Shown: positions 50,820-60,135, counted from the first letter of the stretch. The stretch is 64,000 bases of DNA from Parasalinivibrio latis (GCF_036825535.1 NZ_CP098812.1:1302001-1366000); one strand, 5' to 3'. Numbers and translations are program-made. Notes: a model not told the origin generated them from the sequence alone.

Positions 50820-52901
50820 ATGAGCATACCAACCTGCCGGGTGAGTGCGACGGTGTTATCTCCGGATGGCTTGCCGGTATCCGGTGCCCGGGTATCGGCA
50901 GAGCTCAGTGACAAAGTCTATGTCCAGGGGGTGATGGTCCCGCAGTTTGTGTCAGCAACAACCAACGAGAGCGGTATTGCTGAACTTACCCTGTGGCCCA
51001 ATAACGCACATACCCACTACCGGGTGGTGATAAGCACCGGCAGCGGCATCCGGGAAGTGATGACCATCTCCGTGCCGGACTTGCCGAGTGCAGAGCTTCA
51101 CACCCTGGATGTCCGGGATACCGGCGGTGTCGGGGTGATTAGCCCAGCGTTTGAATACATCGCCACAGCCGGGCAAACGGCGTTCACTGGCTCAGATACC
51201 CTGGGCAGGGTGCTGGCGTACACGCCGGGACAAATTCTGGTGCTTCAAAACGGCATCGTCCTTCCGGGCAGTGCGTTCACCGCAAACGATGGCACCGCGG
51301 TGACCCTGTCTGTACCTGCCGGGGAAAGTGACTGGATACAGGTCTTGCCGTTTAACCGGGCTACGGGCAACAGTGGCGGGGCATCCACCATTGGCGAGGT
51401 TGCCGGGTTACAGGCGGCGCTTGATGCAAAGTTCTCCGCAACCAACCTGCCTGCGGTTTCCGAGGTGAGCGGACTGACCACGCAGCTCTCCCAACTGACA
51501 AGCGCCATTAACCAGGCGTATTCGCCCTCCAATGCACCCTCAATTGCCAGTATCAGCTTGCTCCAGACCACTCTGGACAGTAAATACTCTGCGACAAACG
51601 CACCTGCCATGGCAGATGTCACTGGACTGGTGACCGCCCTTAACAACCTTTCCAGCCAGCTTGCCGGGAAATACTCCGACACTAACCCGCCGGCGGTAGC
51701 AAATGTCACGGGACTGAACACCCAACTGTCTGCCTTATCGACGGCGGTAAACGACGCGTTCTCTCCCACCAATCTGCCGGATATCAGCCAGGTCAGTCAA
51801 CTTCAGACCACTCTGGATGCCAAGTATTCAACTGCCAACCCGCCGGCAGTTGCCGATGTGGATGGACTCACCCTTGCCCTGAATAACATCACGACTGCAC
51901 TGGCTGCAAAATATTCTCCGGATAATGCGCCAGGGGTGGGGGATGTCACTGGCCTCAACACCGCGTTGAACAATCTGAGTCAGGCGGTAGCCGGGGCATT
52001 TTCGCCAACCCACCCCCCTGAGATTAATGAGGTGTCGGGGCTGGCGTTAGCCCTTGCCGCCAAGTTCTCCGGCACCAACAAGCCGGCAATTGCAGATGTC
52101 ACCGGGCTCCAGGCCGCGCTTGATGCGGCAGGTACCGGAGGGGGAACGTCTCTGGGTGAGGTGTCCGGCGGGATACCCTGGCTGGCAGATAACCGGGTAC
52201 GGATTTTTGAAGTGAGTGGCAATGTCACTGTCACCAAGGCGGGTAAGTTTCGGATAACCGTTGTGGGTGGCGGTGGTGCGGGCGGCTCTAACGCTATTGG
52301 TGGTTACGGAGGCGGCGGGGGCGAAGTCATAGAGCTGGTCAAGTCTCTTGAGGTGGGCAATTACCCCATCACTGTCGGCAGTGGTGGTACCGCAGCAGTG
52401 GAAACCATCGGGGGAGACGGCTCTGCTTCGTCATTCAGTGATGGGACGCAGACCTATACCGCCTTGGGTGGGCAGGGAGGCCAGCTTGAATTGCCAGGTA
52501 TGGGTGGCAATACCACTACACCGCTAGCAGATGCGCTTTACCACCCAGGTGGCAGTGGCGGAAACCGCGGCGGGGGTAACAGCGGTGGCGGTGGCGCGTC
52601 GGGAGGTACTGATGGGGGCAATGCCGGTGTCAATCACGGTGGCGCCCCAGGTGGTCATGGCTTCGGGGGTGGTGGCGGTGGCTCTGGACTTGAAAATGGT
52701 CGCCGGTACCCTTACGGGGCGGGAGGCCACAGCCAGTTGGCGGTATATAACGGTAAACCCGCCGGGAATGCCTATTTCGTCGGTGCTGCCTTTCATGGTG
52801 GAGCGGGTGGCGGATATGGAGGTGGCGGCGGCGGGGGAGGCAGCAGCACCGGTGTCGCCGGCTACGGTGCCCAAGGTGTGGTCATTGTCACGCCTATATG
52901 A
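50820..52901 (+). CDS. Long tail fibre with repeats and glycine-rich tip
   Basis: 693 aa. Residues 1-95 form a beta-sandwich start (CRVSATVLSPDGLPVSGARV). Residues about 195-440 hold seven or eight units like KYSATNAPAMADVTGLVTAL (about 32 residues each), a likely trimeric shaft. Residues 465-693 are a glycine-rich adhesin (GSGGNRGGGNSGGGGASGG, GGGYGGGGGGGGSSTG) ending in GAQGVVIVTPI. A broken copy of the tip lies at 54309-54496. Confidence 0.82.
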   Translation: MSIPTCRVSATVLSPDGLPVSGARVSAELSDKVYVQGVMVPQFVSATTNESGIAELTLWPNNAHTHYRVVISTGSGIREVMTISVPDLPSAELHTLDVRDTGGVGVISPAFEYIATAGQTAFTGSDTLGRVLAYTPGQILVLQNGIVLPGSAFTANDGTAVTLSVPAGESDWIQVLPFNRATGNSGGASTIGEVAGLQAALDAKFSATNLPAVSEVSGLTTQLSQLTSAINQAYSPSNAPSIASISLLQTTLDSKYSATNAPAMADVTGLVTALNNLSSQLAGKYSDTNPPAVANVTGLNTQLSALSTAVNDAFSPTNLPDISQVSQLQTTLDAKYSTANPPAVADVDGLTLALNNITTALAAKYSPDNAPGVGDVTGLNTALNNLSQAVAGAFSPTHPPEINEVSGLALALAAKFSGTNKPAIADVTGLQAALDAAGTGGGTSLGEVSGGIPWLADNRVRIFEVSGNVTVTKAGKFRITVVGGGGAGGSNAIGGYGGGGGEVIELVKSLEVGNYPITVGSGGTAAVETIGGDGSASSFSDGTQTYTALGGQGGQLELPGMGGNTTTPLADALYHPGGSGGNRGGGNSGGGGASGGTDGGNAGVNHGGAPGGHGFGGGGGGSGLENGRRYPYGAGGHSQLAVYNGKPAGNAYFVGAAFHGGAGGGYGGGGGGGGSSTGVAGYGAQGVVIVTPI

Positions 52902-52985
52902 TTAAGGAGGGGGTGATGGAATTTGCTATTACGGAACTTCTCCCATGAAATCTATTCCTGGTTTATGGATGTTATTTTTTAGAGG

Positions 52986-53243
52986 CTATTGATTAATAAT
53001 TGCTGAGTTTACAATCTGCCAAATCACTACCGTAGCAGAGAAAGAAAAGACTCCAAAGAAACTGAGAATATTTCTATGTTCCACTCTTTGTTGCCCGCTT
53101 GGATATTGCCCTAGTGTGAGAATCAATAGAATAGTACAGCCATACCAGAAAAGAATACTGAAGAGTATGAAGTCGATAATGAAATATTTTACTGTTCTGA
53201 GAATGCCACCAAGGACATATACAACTAAATCATCAATATCCAT
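52986..53243 (-). CDS. Small 2TM membrane protein, right-end copy A
   Basis: 85 aa (start MDIDDLV). Two or three hydrophobic helices (IIDFILFSILFWYGCTILLI, FFGVFSFSATVVIWQIV). A 95-percent-like copy lies at 54581-54838. Minus strand at the prophage end, opposite to tail genes, with its own AT-rich DNA: a lysogenic-conversion gene, perhaps superinfection exclusion. Confidence 0.65.
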   Translation of the reverse strand: MDIDDLVVYVLGGILRTVKYFIIDFILFSILFWYGCTILLILTLGQYPSGQQRVEHRNILSFFGVFSFSATVVIWQIVNSAIINQ

Positions 53244-53313
53244 GCTCACCCCAACTTTAGTTCAGATGAAAATTAATTAATAAATAGGTTGTTCGTGATT
53301 TTATCATGCCCTG

Positions 53314-53658
53314 CTATTGGTGCAGACTTGTCCTGTCATCTGTTGCATCACTTATTAGTTGAATAAGCTTTTTAGCTTCAGTATTGCTCAATGTGATTGA
53401 CATCATCTGATAGCTAAGAAAGGATTTTGCTACCAATTCCAGGGCTACTGTTTTGTCTTCGGAACCATATAGTTCATGGACTTTAAGCGAAACATTCATG
53501 AGGCTCGATCCTGTACCTGTTACCACTCCTACTTTTTCTCGAACCTTCGAACCAAACATGGCCCCTTTAATTCCACCATTCTTTAATATTTTGAAAATGA
53601 ATATGGCTATGATGATTACCATAATGATGTGGGAAAAATTATCATTTATAAAATCCAT
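53314..53658 (-). CDS. Single-TM helical protein, right-end copy A
   Basis: 114 aa. N-terminal membrane helix (HIIMVIIIAIFIFKIL), then a conserved cytoplasmic helical part (AKSFLSYQMMSITLSNTEAK). Copy at 54911-55252 differs at few residues. The retention of both genes in both copies while the rest of the second phage is gone hints at selection. Confidence 0.65.
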   Translation of the reverse strand: MDFINDNFSHIIMVIIIAIFIFKILKNGGIKGAMFGSKVREKVGVVTGTGSSLMNVSLKVHELYGSEDKTVALELVAKSFLSYQMMSITLSNTEAKKLIQLISDATDDRTSLHQ

Positions 53659-53980
53659 TTCATATTCTCGTCTTAACTTTCAGCAATGGTGATGGTTTTC
53701 AGATGGCTACTTGATTCACTGAATACCACGATAGCATGTTTTAATCTGTGAACCTGATATTTGGACTCTTTTTTGCTCGGCACATGCGCGATAATGCAAC
53801 CATATGTGTATCAATGATATTTGAGCTCTGCTGACATCTTAATTGTCTTGTATCATTTACAATTATCTTCCGAATATTCGAAATCATAGGTAGGTAACTA
53901 TCTGATTCTATTAGGTGCTCCAAATGGCTTCTATTATGAAAAATCGGCATAAACATATGAAATAAAAGGTTTTATATTAC

Positions 53981-54060
53981 GGATTTAAAATCCCTCGACG
54001 TTCGCGTTGTGCCGGTTCAAGTCCGGCTCGGGGCACCATTAAAATTCAAGCATTTAAGGC
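53981..54060. other. attR1 core of the prophage
   Basis: 80 bp identical to attL at 9064-9143, here preceded by phage DNA (ATATTAC) instead of the full tRNA. Confidence 0.92.
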
Positions 54061-54083
54061 TACCCGAAAGGGTGGCCTTTTTT
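54055..54083 (+). terminator. Terminator after attR1
   Basis: AAGGCTACCC-GAAA-GGGTGGCCTT plus T6; loop and stem differ from the one at attL, so host or other-phage sequence starts here. Confidence 0.75.
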
Positions 54084-54308
54084 GTTTATGTGCGATTTCC
54101 GAATTTAATTTCCGGAAATGGAAAGATTGAGTAAACGCAAATTTGCTTAAATTTTCATATATCCTCTATGCTGGATCTGCACTTTGGCGGTCCTCTCCTT
54201 ATTCCCTCTTGCCAGAAATTAACTCCCTTTACTTTTCCAGAAGTTAATTGATCTCAACCGTGGTGTTCCTAAATCAATAACGACAAAACGACCGTTGCAG
54301 GTAAAAAT

Positions 54309-54496
54309 GGGTACATTCGCGGAGGTAACCGCGGCGGGGGTAACAGCGGTGGTGGTGGCGCGTCGGGAGGTACCGATGGGGGCAATGCCGGTGTCAACAC
54401 GGTGGCGCCCCAGGTGGTCATGGCTTCGGGGGAGGCAGCAGCACTGTTGTCGCCGGCTACGGTGCCCAAGGTGTGGTCATTGTCACGCCAATCTGA
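54309..54496 (+). pseudogene. Truncated tail-fibre tip, second copy
   Basis: Matches the glycine-rich tip of 50820-52901 (GGTAACCGCGGCGGGGGTAA, GGTGGTGGCGCGTCGGGAGG) but has internal deletions and no N-terminus. It ends in GGTGCCCAAGGTGTGGTCAT like the parent. Left end of the duplicated right-end module. Confidence 0.75.
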
Positions 54497-54580
54497 TTCA
54501 GAGGGGAGCGATGAATTTTGCTATTACGGAACTTCTCCCATGAAATCTATTCCAAGTTTATGGATGTTATTTTTTAGAGG

Positions 54581-54838
54581 CTATTGATTAATAATTGCTG
54601 AGTTTACAATCTGCCAAATCACTACCGTAGCAGAGAAAGAAAAGACTCCAAAGAAACTGAGAATATTTCTATGTTCCACTCTTTGTTGCCCTCTTGGATA
54701 TTGCCCTAGTGTGACAATCAATAGAATAGTACAGCCATACCAGAAAAGAATACTGAAGAGTATGAAGTCGATAATAACATATTTTACCGTTCTGAGAATG
54801 CCACCAAGGACATATACAACCAAATCATCAATATCCAT
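54581..54838 (-). CDS. Small 2TM membrane protein, copy B
   Basis: 85 aa, nearly the same as 52986-53243 (V for I at a few positions). Intact frame. Confidence 0.62.
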   Translation of the reverse strand: MDIDDLVVYVLGGILRTVKYVIIDFILFSILFWYGCTILLIVTLGQYPRGQQRVEHRNILSFFGVFSFSATVVIWQIVNSAIINQ

Positions 54839-54910
54839 GCTCGACCCAACTTTGGTTCAGATAAAAATTAACTAATAATAGGTTGTTAGTGATTTTCTCA
54901 TGCCCTGCTA

Positions 54911-55252
54911 TTAGTGCAGACTTGTCCTATCATCTGTTGCATCACTTATTAGTTGAATAAGCTTTTTAGCTTCAGTATTGCTCAATGTGATTGACATCAT
55001 CTGATAGCTAAGAAAGGATTTTGCTACCAATTCCAGGGCTACTGTTTTTTCTTCGGAACCATATAGTTCATGGACTTTAAGCGAAACATTCATGAGGCTC
55101 GATCCTGTACCTGTTACCACTCCTACTTTTTCTCGAACCTTCGAACCAATTATGGCCCCTTTAATTCCACCATTCTTAAATATTTTGAAAATGAATATGG
55201 CCATGATGATTACCATAATGATGAGGGAAAAGTTATCATTTATAAAATTCAT
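54911..55252 (-). CDS. Single-TM helical protein, copy B
   Basis: 113 aa, nearly the same as 53314-53658. Intact. The reading frames farther right (53741-53956 and 55310-55519) are similar DNA but their ends diverge in frame, so I do not call them genes. Confidence 0.62.
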   Translation of the reverse strand: MNFINDNFSLIIMVIIMAIFIFKIFKNGGIKGAIIGSKVREKVGVVTGTGSSLMNVSLKVHELYGSEEKTVALELVAKSFLSYQMMSITLSNTEAKKLIQLISDATDDRTSLH

Positions 55253-55576
55253 TTCATATTCTCGTATTAACTTTCAGCAATGGTGATGGTTTTCAGATGG
55301 CTACTTGATTCACTGAATACCACGATAGCATGTTTTAATCTGTGAACCTGATATTTGGAATCTTTTTTTTGCTGGGCACATGCGCGCAAATGCAACCATA
55401 TGTGTATCGATGATATTTGAGCTCTGCTGACATCTTAATTGTCTTGTATCATTTACAATTATCTTCCGAATATTCGAAATTATAGATAGGTAACTATCTG
55501 ATTCTATTAGGTGCCACAAATGGCTCTTATTATGAAAAAGTGATATAAATATATGAAATAAAAGCTTTTAGATTAA

Positions 55577-55655
55577 GGATTTAAATCCCTCGACGTTCGC
55601 GTTGTGCCGGTTCAAGTCCGGCTCGGGGCACCATTAAAATTCAAGTAATTAAGGC
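55577..55655. other. attR2: second right attachment site
   Basis: Same core as attL/attR1 with one A lost (GGATTTAAATCCC) and small changes after the CCA. The next 100 bp (to CAAATCCCG at about 55735) match the phage DNA right of attL, so another related element once began here. Confidence 0.8.
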
Positions 55656-55678
55656 CACTTTTTAAAGTGGCCTTTTTT
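55651..55678 (+). terminator. Terminator after attR2
   Basis: AAGGCCACTTT/AAAGTGGCCTT plus T6, like that at 9139. Confidence 0.75.
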
Positions 55679-55701
55679 GTGCGTGGTGCCATTCTCAGAA
55701 A

Positions 55702-55974
55702 ATGGTTCAGAAAATAGATTTTCAAGCCAAATCCCGCCTATCCATATTTCTAAGCAAATTTCCGCCTGTCGTCACCGAGTCAAATGAAAACAAAAACCGC
55801 CTAAACTGGGAAAATGTTGGGGGAATCCTAAACGGGACCAACCTGATTGCTTTTTGTACGTTCGCCGGGCTTTGCTGCTGCGAATGTGGCGAAGTGGTGT
55901 TGCTGTCGGATGAGGAGAGGGTGGGGGCGATGGAGGCTTCTGAAAGGGAATGTGTGAAGTCCTCCATTTGTTGA
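55702..55974 (+). pseudogene. Chimeric remnant with zinc-ribbon end
   Basis: The open frame joins the attL-like left-end sequence to the C-terminal half of the zinc-ribbon protein (CCCECGEVVLLSDEERV, ASERECVKSSIC). The first CPKC pair is missing. A recombination product rather than a functional gene. Confidence 0.55.
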
Positions 55975-55993
55975 GCGTGACTTCATGACCTTG

Positions 55994-56341
55994 TTATGGC
56001 TGAACTCCAACGCGATCATCATGACTGGGAGGAGTAGATACGACGAGAAAAACTAAATCTGTGTTACTTTCATTTCGCAATTGATGTGTGGCGTTAGGAG
56101 GTACATGCAAACCTTGCCCTGGATGTACAGTATGAACTTGTATCTCCACCTCAATCTTAGCCACGCCACTTAATACATAGAAAAACTGAACTGACTTTTG
56201 GTGGAAGTGTAAGACCTCGCACTAACCCGGTGGGACACGTTCTTGAATCACGCTCAGGGTTTCGGATTTTGCCAAATGCCAACCCTCGCAATTCTCACTC
56301 CAGCGATAATGCTCAACGCTGTCCTTTAACACGACTTCCAT
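55994..56341 (-). pseudogene. Cupin-domain protein with in-frame stop
   Basis: Minus strand from ATG 56341: EHYRWSENCEGWHLAKSETL ... then TAG at codon 40 (56222-56224), then CEVLHFHQKSVQFFYVLSGV, AKIEVEIQVHTVHPGQGLHV, PPNATHQLRNES, ending at 55994. Both cupin motifs and their histidines are recognisable. Without the stop it would be a 115-aa single-cupin protein. A copy of its 3' end recurs at 58985-59060. Confidence 0.75.
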
Positions 56342-56384
56342 GTGATTTCCTTTAAGATACGACGTCTCGATTACCGACACCTAC

Positions 56385-57035
56385 TCAACCACCCATTTCC
56401 TGTTTTTTGATTTCATTTGAAGAGTCAACCCTGAGAATACTATCGACCTTCGCAGTAGCATTTTTAACAACATACTTTTTGATGCACGGGTTCACCACCC
56501 AAATAAACCACAAGACTAACATGTTCATCTCGACAGATATGTTGATTAATAACGTATGTTTGGGAACCTGACTGCTCAAATCGAAGAATATGGACGTTAC
56601 AATAGCGGGTGGAACAAGAGAAACCATTGCTACAACCATGCTGTAAGGGATCAGTCTCAGGCTAAAAATGCTTGGGGCTTTGTAAGGCTTAACATCCCTG
56701 TTAACGTACCTGTGGAGGTTGTACATCCTGTTTTGTGATGCAACAAGCATGTATAGCAGACCGGGAACTACAGTCAGAAACAATAGAATAGCGAGTTTTA
56801 TGGACTCTTCATTGTCGGTGATGCGCAAGAAAGCCAGTAGACCAAGACTCACCGCTAAATAAACGGAGTACCAGCGTCCAATGGTGTGATGCATTGTTTT
56901 AAAGAATTCTGCCCGAGTCATCCCGCACCCAAACTCAGCTTTGCAAGTGTCCTGCAATATTTCAATTTCCTCGAATGAAGCTAGTGTAAACAGACATGTC
57001 ATGGGCGTCCATATGACTCTGGATGAGCGATTCAA
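56385..57035 (-). CDS. Multi-TM membrane protein, unknown
   Basis: Up to 216 aa (TTG 57035; an ATG at 57002 is possible). Four hydrophobic helices (WYSVYLAVSLGLLAFL, AILLFLTVVPGLLYMLVA, YSMVVAMVSLVPPAIVTSIF, MNMLVLWFIWVV). No family recognised. In the decayed region but intact. Confidence 0.5.
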   Translation of the reverse strand: MNRSSRVIWTPMTCLFTLASFEEIEILQDTCKAEFGCGMTRAEFFKTMHHTIGRWYSVYLAVSLGLLAFLRITDNEESIKLAILLFLTVVPGLLYMLVASQNRMYNLHRYVNRDVKPYKAPSIFSLRLIPYSMVVAMVSLVPPAIVTSIFFDLSSQVPKHTLLINISVEMNMLVLWFIWVVNPCIKKYVVKNATAKVDSILRVDSSNEIKKQEMGG

Positions 57036-57199
57036 GGTATGGGGAAGTGGGCTCCTCCTTTTCTGATGTCATTATTGCAGGCGCATATCCAAATATTGAA
57101 ACTTGCATAAACTCGTTATGTCGCCAACACGTTGAATAACGGTTTCCTTGTCAAAGCACTTCGTCCATAGTCTTGTTTTGAAAACATTGTGGGCAGGTC

Positions 57200-57403
57200 T
57201 TAGTCAGCAAACAAAAGTACAATGCAAAAAATCGTGAGTGCAGCATAAACCAAGGCTAAGATTGTTGACCCTGTAGTGGTTTGAAGCCCACAAAAGGAAA
57301 AAGCAAGAGGGAAAATAGAGAAACGCTCTACTTCGTTGGATCGCTTCTCATATTGCCAAAGATACACGCCTATCACAGTCAGGCAGACCAATAAGTACGT
57401 CAT
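57200..57403 (-). CDS. Small 2TM protein, unknown
   Basis: 67 aa: TYLLVCLTVIGVYLWQY and ILALVYAALTIFCIVLLF as helices. No clear ribosome site. Low support. Confidence 0.35.
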   Translation of the reverse strand: MTYLLVCLTVIGVYLWQYEKRSNEVERFSIFPLAFSFCGLQTTTGSTILALVYAALTIFCIVLLFAD

Positions 57404-57440
57404 GACAACTGAGGTACTTTACTTAACAAATTACTATATT

Positions 57441-58091
57441 TCATACAGTCCCCTGTGTGGTCCCATTGATTATCCTGTTAACTGCTTGCCTGGACATGAT
57501 TGTATGGATGACTAAGAGGTAGAATATCGCCAAGAGATCCAATTGAACAAATCCGCGTGGTTCGGTGCTCAGCGAGAAGGATACAATATTCCCTCCAAGG
57601 GTGAAGCTTGCTTGTAGCCATTTGTGAGCAGGGGAAATCCAATCATAATTCAGGAAAATACCGCCCAAACCATAGTAGTTAAAGTAAATGTTGCTAATTC
57701 CTAATGAAAAAACCTGTAGCCCTTGATTAAAGTACGAAAGCCAATAGTACTTTCTATGTCTCTTCGCTATTGAATAACCGGCAATCCCATTTAATGTGGC
57801 TACACCAAAAGCAATACCTGCCGCAAAGAATGATTGATTGGACAGATATAGTATGCAGCCTACGATCGCGAAAATACTGGTTAATAGCTGGCAGTAACCT
57901 ATTGTGGAAAAATATGCCTCCCATCTCTTCGCCTTCTTTTTTTCTAGGTAAGCTTCATACGACTCAACTTCCTCTCGACGTGAAGAGATCTCCGAAATTA
58001 GGTTCTTATAATTCTCGGATAAGCATCTCGATCAATAGATGATAGTGCCTCAATTAGAGATTTAGGACTGTATTTTGAATAGTCAACGTTC
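57441..58091 (-). pseudogene. Four-TM membrane protein, frameshifted near the N-terminus
   Basis: From ATG 58091 the frame reads MNVDYSKYSPKSLIEALSSI then DRDAYP and shifts. One base seems lost near 58018, because the other frame continues NYKNLISEISSRREEVESYE without a start codon and stays open to 57441. The N-terminal SPKSLIEALSSIDRDAYPxN pattern is a known leader domain of diverse bacterial membrane proteins. The rest has about four membrane helices. Full length would be near 216 aa. Confidence 0.7.
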
Positions 58092-58222
58092 ATGCTCTTC
58101 CCTGATACTAACATTGCGACGAAAAGTGTATATCAAACCACCCAATGCCTCATTAATTCATTGTATTTACGACACTTTGAAAACTGTAATAGTAACGAAT
58201 AGTGGTGCTGGCGGACTGATAA

Positions 58223-58765
58223 TTAAAAAGATATTGAGTTAATGAATCTGTTATAACAATTCCAAGGGATTTCGGTATCTTTGCCTTCGAGATTTTTAAG
58301 AGGATACTTTAATACAGCTAGAGCTATACTTTTGTTCGGCATATAGATATGAGTGTGAACTTGATAATCTTCATTATTATCTGTTGATACACCTTGATAT
58401 GCATCTTGACCACTTATATTGAGAGTCTTCGTTTCAATAATTGTACGATTGTTGTCTTTCACTACCTTTTTATAAACTTTCTCACTTTCAACATGGAAGT
58501 CATCCGTGTCACTTACATCATTTGGCAGCCTAAAGTTATGCAATGCATACACTCCAGAAGCCATCCAATAACCGCGACCTGTAGTAAATGTAACCGATGA
58601 TTCTGTGCCGTAGACAAACATGTCGAGAATACATTCTTTTGGGGCTTCAACAGATAGTGAGGAATTTTGAAATATATAACGCCCATCATCGCTGATTTTA
58701 AGTTTCGACATTTCAGCACATCCTGATAGGAGCATTAGGGATATAAAGGTGACAGCTTTTTTCAT
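58223..58765 (-). CDS. Lipoprotein, unknown function
   Basis: 180 aa. Signal peptide with lipobox LLSGC (Cys16). Soluble beta-rich domain afterwards. AGGATAA precedes the ATG. Upstream DNA (TTAACAATTTGATTGAAG) resembles the R element of the cassette array, but no complementary 3' box is found, so I do not call it a cassette. Typical cargo of phage ends. Confidence 0.6.
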   Translation of the reverse strand: MKKAVTFISLMLLSGCAEMSKLKISDDGRYIFQNSSLSVEAPKECILDMFVYGTESSVTFTTGRGYWMASGVYALHNFRLPNDVSDTDDFHVESEKVYKKVVKDNNRTIIETKTLNISGQDAYQGVSTDNNEDYQVHTHIYMPNKSIALAVLKYPLKNLEGKDTEIPWNCYNRFINSISF

Positions 58766-59067
58766 TACATTATCCTATTTATCAATTAGTTAACAATTTG
58801 ATTGAAGCCAGTGTAAACAGACATGCTATGAACTTCCATATGGCTTTGGGTGAGTACTCCAAGATGTGGAGGGAGAGGAGCTTCGTAAGGTTCCTGCTGC
58901 CAAACAAGTAGAGGGCGTGGCAGATGGAGACTTTGAAAGTTTATGCGTAAAGCACTCAATTTGTTAAACGTGTCTTCAGGATCTTGTTATGTCTGAACTA
59001 CAACACTATCACCATGACTGGGTGGAGTGGATACGACGAGAAAAACTAAATTTGTTTTGCTCTCATT

Positions 59068-59190
59068 GGCAGATGATTAACGGCGTGGACGATTTGTATG
59101 CCGCGCCGACTGCCTATATTGAACGCAAGAAAATTCAGGGCATAAAGCCTTTATTGGACGGCCCGCACTTCCACCTGCCACGGATTGTTT
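59068..59190 (+). pseudogene. Endolysin (M15 peptidase) fragment
   Basis: WQMINGVDDLYAAPTAYIER and LLDGPHFHLPR match the C-terminal third of 31779-32258. The first two thirds, including the HxxxxxxD motif, are missing and replaced by the cupin 3' fragment. Debris of a second prophage. Confidence 0.8.
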
Positions 59191-59224
59191 TTTTACAGTG
59201 GAAAATCCCAACTCTCAATTAGTC

Positions 59225-59777
59225 AAATCCAAGATGAAGCACTCAGGGCGACAGAATAAGCATTCATGGTGCCAGAATAATCGTTCAGTTTGTCTCAAAA
59301 ATAAGGCTTATAAAGGTGCGCACATACCTGGTTGAATAATGACCAAATCAGTGTGCTCGAAATATTTTGTTACGTTATATTGTCACGGGGAGGCAAGGGG
59401 GACAGATTGAGTTGCGTCTCAACCTGATTTTGGCCTCACTGTACAGCAGCAACCCTAGTGCCTGTTGTCCATATTATGACATAGCAACTATTTGCTCCGG
59501 CGTTATCTGACGCCGGTTTTTTTTTGCCTGAAATCAGAAGGATTGGTTATTTATTGTCAAGGAATTCAAACAAAGAATCAACCAGGCCGTAACCACATGC
59601 ATTCATTTGATAAACATAACACATTGTTTATTAAATGAATATCTCATTATCAAAATGAAACAAGTGTATATTCGCTCTATTTATTAACAAACATGTTAGT
59701 AGCACCTAGCATCTAAGTACTCGGACACTGATTCGAGATGTTCCGAGTTTTTCGTTCGACTCAAAATAATGAGCCTT
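59225..59777. other. Noncoding gap in the prophage remnant
   Basis: About 550 bp without a supported gene. It contains the terminator at 59497-59525 and an AT-rich stretch with several TTAAACATAACACATTGTTT-like operator-like repeats at about 59610-59630. Otherwise nothing recognised. Confidence 0.4.
59497..59525 (+). terminator. Terminator in the remnant
   Basis: CCGGCGTTATCTGACGCCGG plus T9. Confidence 0.8.
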
Positions 59778-59778
59778 T

Positions 59779-59813
59779 GCCCCGGTGGGGGTGACAGCCC
59801 CGGGGCTTTTTTT
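59779..59813 (+). terminator. Terminator upstream of HNH copy 2
   Basis: GCCCCGG / CCGGGGC stem plus T7, five bases before the HNH start. Confidence 0.75.
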
Positions 59814-59817
59814 GCCT

Positions 59818-60135
59818 ATGAAACCGTTAAAACCTCGTACTCTTGGAAAACGTAAAGCTTCTAAAAAGGAAGATAAACAAAAAGCTAACCGTACACGTGG
59901 TGATCGGTGGATGCGTATCCGTAAGTTGATCCTGTTGGAAGAGCCGCTTTGCCGCCATTGCCTGACAGAGGGGAGAACCACACAAGCCAGGGAAGTCGAT
60001 CACATTATCCCTTTAGAAGATGAGGGAACGGATGACAGGGCAAATCTGCAAGCGCTGTGTAGACAATGCCATAAACAGAAAACTGCTTTCGATACAGCGA
60101 AAAGAGCTGTACGCAAACTCAAGCCTGACACCTAG
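59818..60135 (+). CDS. HNH endonuclease, second copy
   Basis: 105 aa from ATG 59818. Same family and length as 33183-33500, diverged at the basic N-terminus (PLKPRTLGKRKASKKEDKQK) and conserved over CRHC, VDHIIPL and LCRQCHKQKTAFD. Intact, but no terminase follows, so it is an orphan of a deleted prophage. Confidence 0.75.
   Translation: MKPLKPRTLGKRKASKKEDKQKANRTRGDRWMRIRKLILLEEPLCRHCLTEGRTTQAREVDHIIPLEDEGTDDRANLQALCRQCHKQKTAFDTAKRAVRKLKPDT

Noticed and set aside
52917..52992. 15-codon frame MKSIPGLWMLFFRGY present in both right-end copies
   Set aside because: Conserved only as part of the duplicated DNA and without a ribosome site.
53741..53956. 71-aa minus-strand frame, with a relative at 55310-55519
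   Set aside because: DNA is conserved between the two copies but the ends shift frame and no start signal is visible; more likely noncoding right-end DNA.
58780..58810. Ninth cassette start at the lipoprotein gene (TTAACAATTTGATTGAAG)
   Set aside because: The complementary TAAC box behind the gene is missing, so cassette status is not supported.
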